DNA of 64,000 bases, taken from assembly GCA_031216915.1 (NCBI GenBank), contig CM062297.1, forward strand, positions 364,015,704-364,079,703, read 5' to 3'. Position numbers and translations under genes: made by a program. The DNA comes from Pictodentalium vernedei. Taxonomy: Eukaryota > Mollusca > Scaphopoda > Dentaliida > Dentaliidae. Below are positions 19,598-31,980 of this stretch, one piece after another (positions within the stretch are counted from its first letter, which is position 1; the number at the start of each line of letters is the position of its first letter). The notes beneath the pieces were generated by a model that ran no database searches, had not been told where the DNA came from, and was given only the letters and a program-made list of their open reading frames with translations.

Positions 19598-21499
19598 ATG
19601 GCAGTGGAAGATACTGATAGAAAGTGGGAGGCTTACATCAATAATCACTTTATTCACATAACTAAACATTAAGAGGATATTCTAAAAAACAATAAAGAGT
19701 GGGAATACAGGTGGGAAACACTCACGGTAAAGCAAGCAACTTTGAAAGAGAACCACGGACATGATATCACCAGTGTACACAAAGAGTGGGAGATGGGAGA
19801 ACAAGTTCAGAGAACTTGAACAGGAAAGTGAGGCATATAAACAATTGCTCGTACAATATTTCACACTCAATGAGAGAACAGGCAAAGTCCTTGGTAATGA
19901 AATCAACGCAACTGTTCAGCAGCTTGCAGTCAACATTCCAAATGCTACAGCCAGTAAACAGGATGAGGGCATTATCAGTGAAGAATTTATAAATTTAACA
20001 GGGCTTTTAGAAGCAATGCTCCACTAATTTCATGTGGAAGATGTTCGCAATGCTATCAAATCAAGACTACTTTTGACTATTGTAGAATCAGATGTACCTT
20101 CACATTGTTTAGATAGTTCTGTCTCAAAATCATCTACTAACACCGTCGATCTTGCAGACAAAATTGACCATACACTACAAAATTAGATGATGGATCAGAG
20201 AGCAGATTCACTAAAATGAAATAAGACCAATCAGAGAGCAGCTTTCTAGAAATAAAAAACGACTGAATGCATTTAAGTAGAAATGCTGATGAGCTTTTCT
20301 TTAGAGATACTGTGTTGAAGGTGCGTGAGAGTTGTTCAAATGGAAACAGTGAAATAAATACTGGTAGCAGCTGTTTGTCAAATGACTGTGATTTAAAGTC
20401 AAGACACGTTTCTGGAATAAGTATCAATGGTACATTTTGAGAAACATCGAAACTGCATTTACGTTCAGTGTAATGTGATACACCACAACAACCTAATAGA
20501 CAGGTCATCTATAGATCTCCAAATTACTTCCAGTCCTTATTTCAAACAAAAAAGATGTGGCACAAACAATCAAAGAAAAGATCTTGTGCATACAAGAATG
20601 AGTTTCCAGCCATTTATTCACCATTTCAATCTCGATCAAACATTTACCACAGAAACATGTAATTGCACACTAACCAGTTGCATCAAAGTGGAAAAGATGG
20701 CTTGAAAAACTTTCAGTTTGTTTCAAATGCAAATGCAATACCAGGAAAGAAGCCAGCAGAAACACCCATGGCAAGCTATCCTCAGAGCGAGAATGCCTGT
20801 CATTTTGAACATGCTTACCATCAACTGGTTCTTTGCTGATGTCATTCTTCTAAAACTGGTTTCTCTAATTACCAAGAGCAAAGTCCACAATGGGAAGGGT
20901 GCCTCAGATTAAAAGCACCCAGAACACCATTCTGACTTTCAGGCGTCGCATGTTAACCTTCCTCCATTGGTTGACAGTCAGAATATTGTTTGACAATCCC
21001 TATATCCAGTTGTTGTTCTTTCTGGTTGCTCCACATTACAGTACAATGCAGATTCATTGTTAGCACCAGTGCAACTTCAAAGAGTGAGTCACTCCATTCC
21101 ACCTCAAATTAAGATAAATGAATATCAACAAACCACGCTACTGATGTCATCACTTGCTACCAACATTCAAAACCAGAATACAGACTATCTGCTTTGTCCA
21201 CAACTGGTGCCAACTCTCATTCGAGCTGCACTAACACATCCTTATTCTACAGCCATGTTTCTGACATGAAACATGATCCAACAAGAAGAGATACATATGC
21301 TGCCTTACATTACATCTTGCTCCACACACACTTAAATTACGTTTATACCATTGATGTTGGAAGGGAGGCTATTTCTGCTGCCTTAAAGACATGCAGTGGT
21401 GTAGATAATTTGGATGCAAGCATTTCAAGTCTGGACAGGATTGGAGGAGTGCCTGAACACATTGCAGTATATTTATCAAACCTTCAACACATTAGATAA
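19598..21499 (+). pseudogene. Decayed coding sequence, unrecognised, coiled-coil-like
   Basis: From ATG at 19598 a frame reads MAVEDTDRKWEAY..., with a stop near 19670. KEWEYRWETLTVKQATLK follows and shifts phase near 19790 into KFRELEQESEAYKQLL and later NEINATVQQLAVN (to 20024). Charged heptad-like spacing suggests a coiled coil. Downstream broken pieces include RNAIKSRLLLTIVESDVPS (about 20050), a Ser/Pro-rich middle, and a clean last frame 21194-21499 with KHDPTRRDTYAALHYILL and SLDRIGGVPEHIAVYLSN. At least several stops and frameshifts are present and no introns are obvious, so a retrocopy or transposon-carried gene is plausible. I do not recognise the family. Confidence 0.4.
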
Positions 21500-21898
21500 C
21501 TACCATACTCATACAACTGCATACATCACACCTTTCAGTGTATGAAGGCTCTATATGCTTTCTTGCCTGGACATCATCAGTGACAGATGCATGCAAATCA
21601 ATGCACACACATTACACAACAGACATACGAGCACACACCTTTCTCCGTGGGGAGGTTGTAATCACTTCCTTATGCTGACAACATTTATCATCACATTACA
21701 CTATGCAGTTTTCACACAAGCACACTCTTCATTATTTTTTACATTCACCTCCAGTTGTCCTTTAAAGTCTGCACTTTTATTTGAATAATTTACAGAACCC
21801 TTTTACTAACAGCAGTAATTCTTTTTTAACAAACTGTTTTAAAAGTTTTAAACCATTCTCTCAGTTTATTTTACAAAGAGCGCATTTTTTTATAAATA

Positions 21899-22307
21899 CA
21901 GTGGAACCCTTTTAATTGAATAACCACTTTGCCAATGACAATTATTTAATTAACAGGAGTATTCAATTAACAGGGATTGTGTCACTTTCCTGTATTCTAG
22001 AGATAAACTTAGCATTTATTCTATTATACGAGCTCTGCCAAACAAGATATAATAGATTAAATGCCTGTACTGGATGTACTGAGGCCAAATAGGTCTATGA
22101 ACAATGGAAAACTGGGAGGAGTCAGGGTAATTTCTTGACAGGTTACAAGATTTTTTTTTCAATTAACAGGAGTTTACTCTATAACCTATATTCAATTAAC
22201 AGGTCCAATTTGTACTGGAAGTATGGTAAATGGTTTTGTGTTGGGAAATTATATTCAGTTAACAGGGTTATTCAGTTAAGAGATATCCAATTATATGGGC
22301 TCCACTG
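21899..22307 (-). mobile_element. pogo/Tigger-like MITE, copy 2 (inverted relative to copy 1)
   Basis: TA flanks at 21897-21898 and 22308-22309 border CAGTGGAACCC and GGGCTCCACTG ends. The internal order is the reverse complement of the element at 6852-7263. The central hairpin has lost most of one arm (GAGCTCTGCCAAACAAGATA at 22030-22049 only). Confidence 0.8.
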
Positions 22308-22318
22308 TAGTACATTAA

Positions 22319-22562
22319 CCCTTAAGTCCTCAGATTAATTTTAAAGTATTTGTGGCCTTTTTCTGCTTACATAGTTATTGATGACTTGGCAGTGGTTCTA
22401 CATCACTGCTGGCTGCCTATACAGGCAGCCAGCAGTGATGTAGAACCACTGCCAGGGAAAATTCAGTCCACACACAAGAGTAATAAAAAAGATTACACAA
22501 GGGAGAACCTGCTTCAATGCAATATAAAAGTGGCGGTTTGGGGCTATATGGGGGCTTAAGGG
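22319..22562. mobile_element. piggyBac-like MITE with perfect long hairpin
   Basis: TTAA at 22315-22318 and 22563-22566 flanks CCCTTAAG...CTTAAGGG ends (8-bp perfect inverted repeats). TTAA targets and CCC ends are the piggyBac hallmark. The middle (22388-22453) is a perfect inverted repeat, 31-nt arms with a 4-nt ATAC loop. The element is 244 bp, has no transposase, and starts 6 bp after the pogo-like MITE's TA. Confidence 0.8.
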
Positions 22563-22947
22563 TTAACTAACCAGTGTAAACTCCTCTTATGGTGGTGACT
22601 ATTTTTTTATGGGTATCATTTTAGGGAAGGCCTTTGTTGATGTCTTGAGTGAATCCACTCATGATAGTAGTTGAAAATCAGCCATTTTCCTTTCGAGAAA
22701 TGAGAGAAGTTTCCAAATGAAAATCTGTTTTACTTGCATTGTAATTTTAGGGGATCATTGTTATCATCATCCACCAAACATTGTATAAAGTGCAAATCAT
22801 TTTTGTCTCCAATGGCTATTCATGGCTCGGCATTGATTATAATTGTCAACAGTTTATTAACTCTTTGTACCCTCATTTCCTGGAATGGCATCACCTTTGC
22901 GTACACTTACAATGAGATGGGTCTGTCCAATATCAATATACAAGGAG

Positions 22948-23007
22948 GATAAAATAATAACTGCAGTCAGCAGCCATCTGGCTGCAGACTGCAGTCATTA
23001 TTTTATC
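22948..23007. repeat. 60-nt palindrome
   Basis: 28-nt arms (GATAAAATAATAACTGCAG...) with two mismatches surround an ATCT loop. It is not part of a recognised longer element and ends 45 bp before element C. Confidence 0.85.
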
Positions 23008-23052
23008 ATCAAAGCCCCGTGTTTTGACCTCTTATAATAAGACAAAAATAGG

Positions 23053-24963
23053 CTGATGAAATCGTCAGATGTGTACCCATACACGCAACTAGTAGAAAGC
23101 TGTATGATGGAGGGCCACCCCAGATGCCAACATTATGCACAACATACATGGTATGGGTACATATAGAAATGAATTGGAGGAGTGCCTAATTTGATGGATA
23201 AAAGGTTAATATCTCCGGATCAAATTATTAGGTTTACATAAAAAACTATACAGCACAGCACATCAGTAACCTGAATACATATATAAAGTAACCTGATAAT
23301 TGGATTAATATTTTTTCAGTTATTGCATGCCGAAGAAATGGATTGGAGGAGTTCTCAATTTGAAGGAGGAGTTCTCAATTTGAAGGATAAAGGGTTAATA
23401 TCATAGGATCAAATTATCAGATTTACACCAAAAGCTATACAGCTCGGCACATCAGTAGCCAGAACACACATATGAAGAAACATGACAATCGGATTGATAT
23501 TTTTGGAGTTATCTCATGCCAAAGGGATTGGAGGAATTTTTAATTTGAAAGATAAAGGGTTAATATCTCAGGATCAAATTATCAGATTTACACCAAAAAC
23601 TATACAGCTCGGCACATCAGTAACCTGAACACAAATATATTGTAACTTGACAATCCAAGCAATATTTTTCAAGTATTCTCATGCCAAAGGGATTGGAGGA
23701 ATTTTCAATTTGAAGGATAAAGGGTTAATATCTTAGGATCAAATTATCAGATTTACACCAAAAACTATATAGCACAGCACATCAGTTACCTGAATACATA
23801 TATAAAGTAACCTGATAATCGGATTAATATTTTTTCAGTTATTGCATGCCCAAGAAATGGATTGGAGGAGTTCTCAATTTGAAGGATAAAGGGTTAATAT
23901 CACAGGATCAAATTATCAGATTTACACCAAAAACTATACAGCTTGGCACATCAGTAGCCTGAACACATATGAAGTAACGTGACAATCAGATTGATATTTT
24001 TTTAGTTATCTCATTCCAAAGGGATTGGAGGAATTTCAATTTGAAGGATAAAGGGTTTTAATATCTCAGGATCAAATAACAGATTTACACCAAAAACTAT
24101 ACAGCTCGGCACATCAGTAACCTGAATACAAATATAAAGTAACTTGACAATCCAAGCAATATTTTTCAAGTTATCGAATGCCAAAGGGATTGGTGGAATT
24201 TTCAATTTGAAGGATAAAGGGTTAATATCTCAGGATCAAATTATCAGATTTACACCAAAACCTATACAGCTCGGCACATTAGTAACCTGAACACAAATGT
24301 AAAGTAACTTGACAATCCAAGTAATATTTTTCAAGTTATCGAATGCCAAAGGGATTGGAGAAATTTTAATTTGAAGGATAAAGGGTTTTAATATCTCAGG
24401 ATCAAATAACAGATTTACACCAAAAACTATACAGCTCGCACATCAGTAACCTGAATACAAATATAAAGTAACTTGACAATCCAAGCAATATTTTTCAAGT
24501 TATCGAATGCCAAAGGGATTGGAGGAATTTTCAATTTGAAGGATAAAGGGTTAATATCTCAGGATCAAAATAACAGATTTACACCAAAAACTATACAGCT
24601 TGGCACATCAGTTATCTGAAGATATATATAAAGTAACATGACAACTGGATTGATATTTTTTGAGTTATCGAATGCCAAAGGGATTGGAAGAATTCTCAAT
24701 TTGAAGGATGGAAGGGTTAATATCTCGGGATCAAATTATCAGATTTACACCAAAAACTATACAGCTCGGCAAATCAGTAACCTGAACACAAATATAAAGT
24801 AACTTGACAATCCAAGCAACATTTTTTAAGTTATCGAATGCCAAAGAAATGGATACGGATGTTGGCTGGACAGACAGTGGCAGGCAGATGGACAGACAGA
24901 CAGACAAAGGATGGACGAACGACGGATGGCCACCCCAGATGACGGCATTATGGTTACACATAA
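23053..24963 (+). mobile_element. Helentron-like non-autonomous element C
   Basis: The 5' hairpin CTGATGAAATCGTCAG (23053-23068, 6-bp stem with one T-G pair) is followed at once by ATGTGTACCCATA (23069-23081). The 3' end carries TATGGTTACACAT (24949-24961), the reverse complement with one mismatch. The core is about ten tandem units of 165-169 bp (23165-24850) with ATTGGAGGAATTTTCAATTT and CAGATTTACACCAAAAACTA landmarks. A GGACAGACAGACAGACAAAGG microsatellite region lies at 24862-24910. A GGCCACCCCAGATG motif occurs near both ends. I see no clear 3' hairpin. Confidence 0.7.
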
Positions 24964-25787
24964 AAATGGGATGAAATTATGCCTTGGACTGAAAAATCAC
25001 TCTTACGAGTTCAAAGGGTTAACTGGACAGGGCTGGCAGGGAGGTGGTTTCTGCTACCTTGTTATGCTCCAATTGATAAATCTGTTGATGATTACTTGCA
25101 TGTTGTGTTGAACTTCCTTTTGAAGTATGAGCTTTTGCGAATAACCATTTCTGACTGTACAGCCAAGGCTATATTGTGGTGAGTACAATTTGTTTCTAGA
25201 CGTGTTAAGGTATGATTGTTGTCATTTCCCAACAGTTTTGTAAATAGTTTACCAGTACTACACTGACTTTTTGTAAATAATCTATTGTTTGTAGTTAATT
25301 TTTATGTCCACCTGTTTGGGCATCACTACCTCCCCTCTGTTTGACTCAAAATGTAAATAGCTTTAAACAGGTAGAGGAGAAGTGTTGTACTGGAGGTCCT
25401 CCTGAAGTTAATGTACATGGCATCAGTTGGGTTAATGCATAGTTTAAACATATTATCTCCCTTGATGTGCTCACTGGCAGACAATCTCATTGAGATTTAA
25501 AGAGACAAGACGTTCATATAGTTAATCATCTCTTGGAATGTGGCATCATTGCCATAAAATGCCATTTGTATTATTGAATTAGTGGTTTATCTAGTTTTAC
25601 CCAAATTTTACCACATTATACACACTCTTACCTAGTCAGCAGAACTGCACAAATCCAAGTTTGTTTTTCATCTGTCTGTCAATATTTTCATTTTAACTTC
25701 ACAAATGTGTCTCTGTAAATAGGGATGCTATTTATTCCTTTCTCCCAATGATCTTCGAGAAATCTCCATGTGGAGGGTTCCAATTAG
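24964..25787. other. Unassigned stretch with a dispersed repeat
   Basis: Positions 25386-25610 match 16760-16980 (CTTGATGTGCTCACTGG block, clearly diverged). No coding signal is convincing in the remainder. Confidence 0.5.
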
Positions 25788-27285
25788 GACTCAGCGAATA
25801 TTTGTACACTATTGAATCGAATCTCGAATCAAATAGTGACCATTATTTGCAAATCGAATTGAATCTCAAATCAAATATTTCAGCATCTATCCCAGATAGA
25901 ATTCCTGAATCTTATGGACCATGGTAACGATTACAAATTACTTCTTTGCATGTGTTATGAAAAAGACTTCCGTCCCTCACAGATAACATTTACTCATCTT
26001 ATATATTGCTTGTGGATCCCTATTATGCTTCACTTGCTCTGCCTGTACTTCAACACACCACATTCGGAATTTCAGGAAACACTTTCCTCCACTATTGGGG
26101 GGGGGGGGGGGGGGGGGATCAATTTGCAAAACACTGATGCCGGGGAGGGGGGGGGAGTGGTGGTCAAGGAGGACAAAAATATTTTTTCCGATGCTTGCAA
26201 ATTTTTTCCTCAGACACTTTTGGGCAAAATTGTATACCACAATCAGTGAAGTATCATTCAAGAACCAATAAAAAAGACACTCTAGTTAACAGGGGGTACC
26301 TACCATGGGTTATATATGATTATAAAACTGTTATTGCGGCTGAGCTATGATTTGGCTTATAGTGATACAATGTATGACATATTGAATAATGCAAGTTAAA
26401 ATGCATCACTAATTGCAATTATCAAACACTGCACTCTAAGGATAAGTTAACTTGAGGGTGTTTCGTTTAATTAAATTTCTAATATGTTCACCCTGGTGAG
26501 ATTGGCTGGCTTGATGAGGAGCAAAGACAATTATGTGAGGTTAGGAACAGTTATAGATTTCAGCTGCAGGAACAATTCTGTACAACGATGTATCCAGACC
26601 TATTACGAAAACACCAATGACTCTTATTGCCATTGTAGGAAGTATGTAACACAAAAATTACTAAACATATTGAACCTGACTGAACTGCTAATTTATTTCA
26701 AACACATCTGAGAACACAGGTGTCAACAAAATTATGTACCACACCTTCTAGGGCTAGACTTAAAATAAGTAATAAATCCCCTCCCCCTCCCCCAACCCAG
26801 CCATGCCCCACCCAAACCTTCGTCAAAAAAATCAACAATTTGTATGATATTTTACAAAGCTCTCTGAACTCTGTCGAATACCATATATATTGTTGGTTTC
26901 TACAACATGTCTGAACACATGGAGAGATAACAATAGGTAAAAAGTTAATGATATGACATTCAAGAGTGTTAATGAATTACAATAGAACATGCCTTAACAG
27001 ACTGATGTCTTTGGAGACCATGTTTTATATGGACATACCTGGATATACCAGCTTTACTCTATATTTGATTTGTTATGGGAGACCATCTGCTTTAAGAGAC
27101 CACTTTGGTCTGATATATATAAAACGGATGTTCTTTCAAGACCTGACCTACTGTACAAGGTCAATCACTCAATAATGTATGATAAAATTGGTTATGGTGC
27201 AGTATGGTGGGAAGGATGATGCAGAAGCATGTATTTAGTGGGGGTGGGTGGTTCAGATAACCCCGGAAAAAAATTGTAAAACTGG
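25788..27285. other. Mixed AT-rich sequence, possible transposon terminus at left
   Basis: AGCGAATATTTG at 25796-25807, followed by repeated AATCGAAT/AATCAAAT words, mirrors the reverse complement of 29390-29458 (CGAATATTCGCTTGGCCCTG). This could be the left end of a hAT-like element whose right end is at 29458, with B2 inserted inside. A 21-nt poly-G lies at 26097-26117. Short frames here are not convincing. Confidence 0.3.
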
Positions 27286-27287
27286 AA

Positions 27288-29104
27288 AATGAAAGTGTCA
27301 ATGACACTGTAGCTCAACTTGTCAAGACATGTACATGTATAGTATGTGACACAGCAATGACAAACATCTAGGTAATGACCTGATAACAAAGGTACATATA
27401 AAGTATTGTAACAGCCTGTACATAAATACTGACCGTAGCCTGTAACAAATATATAGGTAAAGTATGGTAAAGGTGGATGACAGTCAGATGCTAAACTAGA
27501 AAAGAAATCTTTGAGTCCCAGAGTGGGTCTGACTGAACCCCAAAATATTTGTTCTCACAGCACAGTGATAACAAAGGCACCCCAAAACACACTCATTCCT
27601 GTCCCAAGGTTAAAACAAAGGTACCCAAGAAGTTTCGTGAAGATCAGTTCATAAATATGAGCTGTATAGAAGTTGTGACAAAAAACTGATTGGACCAAAT
27701 TTCGGTACAAAATGGCCACTGGCAGCCATCTTGAATTTTGGACTGCACTCAGAAACACTCGTTCTCGTCCCAAGGTGATAACAAAGGTACCCAAGAAGTT
27801 TCGTGAAGATCGGTTGATAAATACAGCCTCTAACACGAGCCGTATTGACATGTGCACTTACAGAGTATAAGTAGCACTGAATAAATCAAAATTCATCTAA
27901 TTTGCATAATTTCTGCACGAGAAAAAAACCTGTACTGTATGTGATGTATTCCATTTTACTAAACATTCATACAAAAAATTATTCAAATCAGAACTTTCAT
28001 ACAGAAGTTCTGTACAAAAGACTGATTGCACTAATTTTGGTACAAAATGGCTGCTGGTGGCCATCTTGAATTTTGGACCACACCCAAAAACACCCGTTCT
28101 CATCCCACGGTGATAACAAAGGTACCCAAGACATTTCGTAAAGATCAGTTTATAAATAAGGCCTCTAGCCTGAGCCGTATAGAAGTTGTGTACAAAAAAC
28201 TGATTAGACCTAATTTCGGTACAAAATGGCCACTGGCAGCCATCTTGAATTTCAGACAGCACTCAGAAACACTCGTTCTCGTCCCAAGGTGATAGCAAAG
28301 GTACCTAAGACGTTTCGTGAAGATCGGTTCATAAATACAGCCTCTAGCCCGAGCCGTATTGACATGTGTACTTACTGTGTGTAAGTAGCACTGAAAATAT
28401 CAAAGTTCATCTAATTTGCATAATTTCTGCACGAGAAAAAAACCCGTATTACATGTGATGTATCCCATGGTACTAAACATTCACACAAAAAAATATTCAA
28501 ATTAGAGCTTTCATGTGGAAGTTCTGCGCAAAAATCTGATTGCCTCTAATTTTGAACAAAATGGCTGCCAGTGGCCATCTTGAATTTCGGACCGCACCCA
28601 AAAACACTTCTTCTCGTCCCATGGTGATACCAACAGAACCCAAGAAGTTTTGTGAAGATCGGTTCATAAATGCGGCCTCTAGCCCGAGCCGTTTTGGCAT
28701 TTTCACTGACAGTGCTGAAAGTAACACTAAATACATCAAAGTTAGTCTAATTTGCATAATTTACGTACGAGAAAAAAAACCGTATAATATGTGATGTATC
28801 CCATGGTACTAAACATTCATACAAAAAATTATTCAAATCAGCACTTTCATATGGAAGTTCTGCGCAAAAAACAGATTTCTGCATCGTCGGTACAAAATGG
28901 TGGCTGGCTGCCATCTTGAATTTTGGGCCGAACCCAATAACACTCGTTCTCGTCCCACAGTCATAACAAAGGTACCCAAGAAGTTTCGTAAAGATCGGTT
29001 CATAAACACGGCCTCTAGCCCGAGCCGTATTGAATTGTTGACGAACAGACGGAGACTGGCCATGGCATAAGCTCAAATTTGGCTTCGCCAAAGTTGAGCT
29101 AAAA
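27288..29104 (+). mobile_element. Helentron-like non-autonomous element B2
   Basis: The 5' palindrome AGTGTCAATGACACT is at 27294-27308 and GCTCAACTT at 27312-27320. The 3' hairpin is 29070-29100, with AAGTTGAGC at 29091-29099. CAAAATGG landmarks at about 27706, 28041, 28220, 28556 and 28891 give spacings close to those of B1, so B1 and B2 are collinear copies of the same multi-unit element. The microsatellite before the 3' hairpin is reduced to ACGAACAGACGGAGAC. Confidence 0.85.
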
Positions 29105-29574
29105 ATTACATGGGGTGGGTGGGTGGGTTCTCCGAACGGTCAAAAACGAAAAATCAGCATCTGTGACTGCAAATTTTTTCCTACCCACCCTACCCCCCAC
29201 CCCCACCCCCCGTCACTATGCAATAAATTGAAATATCAAGGAAGAGAAAGAGAAATTTGATCTAGCAGTGTTAAATTCTATTGTGGTTGATGTCAGAATA
29301 ACTATAGAAAGTTTCTGACATTTACAGATGCAGAGATGCGATAAAACATGGATGAAAACATTCGATAAATATTCGCGTGAATTATCAAATCGAATTAGAA
29401 TCAAATATGGCAGTCACATCAAATATATTTTTGACTACCGAATATTCGCTTGGCCCTGCAACAAATGAACAGGGAGTGTTTTGTTTTTTAAAGGGCGATG
29501 CAGCCAAAGGCTCCCGAGTGAGACGGGGGCGATAGCCGACGTCGAGCGAAATCATCCTTTATATTGTTTTCACA
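29105..29574. other. Simple-sequence and AT-rich segment
   Basis: GGGT repeats (29112-29130) and CCCCACCC runs (about 29190-29212) are followed by AATCGAAT-type sequence and the possible transposon end CGAATATTCGCTTGGCCCTG (29439-29458). No gene is seen. Confidence 0.4.
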
Positions 29575-30280
29575 TTTTTTTAGCGGTTTGACCGAATTTG
29601 GTATGTGGACCCACAATGCAATACGAAATTGATCTATTGGGTGATTGACCATGTTTCATAACTTCCATAGCAACCAATGCGACTCCATAGCAACGGGCAA
29701 ACTACTAGGCCGATTTCAACCCAACTTGGTGTATGAAACCATAATGCCTCAGGAATTTGACATATTGGACAACTGACCAATAGCAACCGGTGCGACTCCC
29801 TAGCAACAGGAAAACTACTGGGCCTATTTTAACCAAATTTTGTATCTGAGCCCATAATACATTGGGAGATTGACCCATTGGGCCATTTATCACGTCACGT
29901 GACATACATAGTTACCAAAGCGACACCCTAGCAACGAGCAGACTACTGTACCAATTTTACCCGAATTTGTCATGTGGAACCACAATACATTACGAATTCA
30001 ACCTATTGGGTTTTTGACCATGTTACATAACTCCCATAGCAATCAACCCGATGTCATAGCAACTGGCAAACTACTGGGCCGATTTCATCCATACTTGATG
30101 TATGAAACCATAATGCCTTGGGAAGTCGATCTATTAGGACAGTGACCATGTCACGTCACACCCATAGCAACTGGTGCGACTCCCTTGCAAGGGGCAAACT
30201 ACTGGGCCTATTTTCACCAAATTTGGTCTCTGAGCCCATTAAATGATGGAAGATCAACCCATTGGGCCATTGGGTCTACC
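29575..30280 (+). repeat. Tandem array D, about five units of 113-129 bp
   Basis: Units share CATAGCAAC, CTACTGGGCCGATTT and CCATAATGC...GGAAATTGACC-like blocks, with landmarks (CTACT) at about 29703, 29816, 29944, 30070 and 30199. Divergence is high and there is no microsatellite or terminal hairpin nearby. It is possibly the core of another rolling-circle-like element that has lost its ends. Confidence 0.65.
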
Positions 30281-31139
30281 CACAGGTTTAATTGAAATGA
30301 TTTTTTTTTTATTTATGCACACAACTTATTCAGAGACTGGACAAACCTCTCGATAATCAAATTACGTATATCCGTAGCAATCGCCTGCACCCTTACATGT
30401 TAGCTTAATTAATGGTGGATTTTTGTGCTAAATCTAAGTTAGGAATGTGAGTGGACAGAAAAAAAACTAACAGTGCAACAAAGTCATTTTAGCTCCACCT
30501 CTGTTCCACTGCAATGAACTAAATATTTACTCGATTTCTACTAAATTTTATTAGTGGTACCATCAATGCAAACGCAATATCGGTTATGTTCCTATTTTTG
30601 TACCTCCAATGAAGCATTACAGTATTTTTCATTAGAGGTACAAAAATAGGAACATAACAGATACATCTGTTCTGGTGTTTAAATCTTACCAAAGGAAATT
30701 CCTTTGTGTTTATGTTTTCATACCCACACTGCTGTGTCCCACAAGTACTTGGTAATAATTAGAAAATAACGCGGTTAATGACACGAACTAAACTCATGTT
30801 CATACCACTGAAATATACATGAAACCAGATTTGTATCTGTAAGGCGAAATGGAGAATCATTGCCATTTTTCCCATTGCCCTTTTTTGCATAGTATTACTG
30901 TAATTTTCTAGTTTGTTTTTTGTTTGGGGGGGGGGGGGGGGGTAGGGGTGGGGCAGGGTGTGAGGTAGGGGTGGGGGGGGGGTGGTATCCAACTTAGTTT
31001 ATTTGATTCATAGAGTTAATTCCCTCTCCTTGCCAGCTTCTACCTGCATCTGAAACAGGGGATGTATTAGAGACACAGAGGATCAACATCATACACCAAA
31101 TAAATGCAAAGGAAGATCTGGACGTCTTCTGGAGAAAAA
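30281..31139. other. AT-rich stretch with a hairpin and poly-G
   Basis: It holds the palindrome at 30583-30658 and a 17-nt poly-G at 30926-30942 in a G-rich context. No coding signal is visible. Confidence 0.5.
30583..30658. repeat. 76-nt palindrome
   Basis: 29-nt arms (GTTATGTTCCTATTTTTGTA... / ...TACAAAAATAGGAACATAAC) differ at about one position and are separated by an 18-nt loop. The outer sequences do not resemble other elements here. Confidence 0.85.
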
Positions 31140-31847
31140 TGAAAGTGTCAATGACACTTCAGCTTAACTTGACTGCATGTAGTGTTTGATGAAACAGATA
31201 ATGTTCAATGTTTATGAAAGAATTATAAAATAAGACAAGAATTGTGATAATTGAGAATATATTAATTTTTGTTCCCTGTATGGTATGGATTCAATAAGAA
31301 TAATTTGAGGTGCAGACTTACTAAAGAATTGAGGCCTGGTTAATGTGGCCCTCATAGTTAATGCATGCCAACTAAAGTTACCAAGTTACAGTAAAATCAT
31401 TCCAAAACGAGTCATCCTACCAAGTTATAATGAAATCCCTTCATAAATATAATTTGTAGACTTTACTAAACGAGTTTAGGTCATGTGATGGTTCAGCGGT
31501 CATGGTTGACCGATCATGACCAAAATACAGTCTCATCTTGATATCATACCAAGTTATCCTACCAGGTTACATTGAAATCGTTCATGAAAACAACCTGTAG
31601 ATGGTGCTAAAGAAATCCCGGTCAAGTGACCAGGTAGTGGTAACAGCGAACAGATCTTGACCAAAATAGGACAGTCTCATCTGTACATCATACCGAATTA
31701 TCATTCCAAGTTACAATGAAATCAATTCATAAATATGAACTGAAGACTGTGCTAAACAAATCTAGGTCACGTGCCTGTGCGGCCATAATGGTTGGCCGAT
31801 CACGGCTAAAATAGGATGTTCTCATCTTGACATTATCTTGGTGAGGT
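31140..31847 (+). mobile_element. Helentron-like element E1, 3'-truncated
   Basis: The 5' palindrome AGTGTCAATGACACT (31144-31158) and GCTTAACTT (31162-31170) match E2. About three core units with CCAAGTTACAATGAAATC and CATAAATATGA...TGTAGACTGTGCTAAA landmarks follow. Similarity to E2 stops near 31847, so the 3' hairpin and microsatellite are missing. Confidence 0.75.
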
Positions 31848-31980
31848 ATCTTCACCAACAACAGTGGATTTGATAAATGAGAATTAGCCACAGATGTATC
31901 CTGCCTCATCTACATCTTGTCTGGAGATTGTGATATAAACCTAACATGATGAGTTTTAATTCTTCACTGCTCAGAATATC

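Noticed and set aside
25914..26249. 111-codon + strand frame
   Set aside because: It runs through a 21-nt poly-G and a G-rich tract; composition is that of simple sequence.
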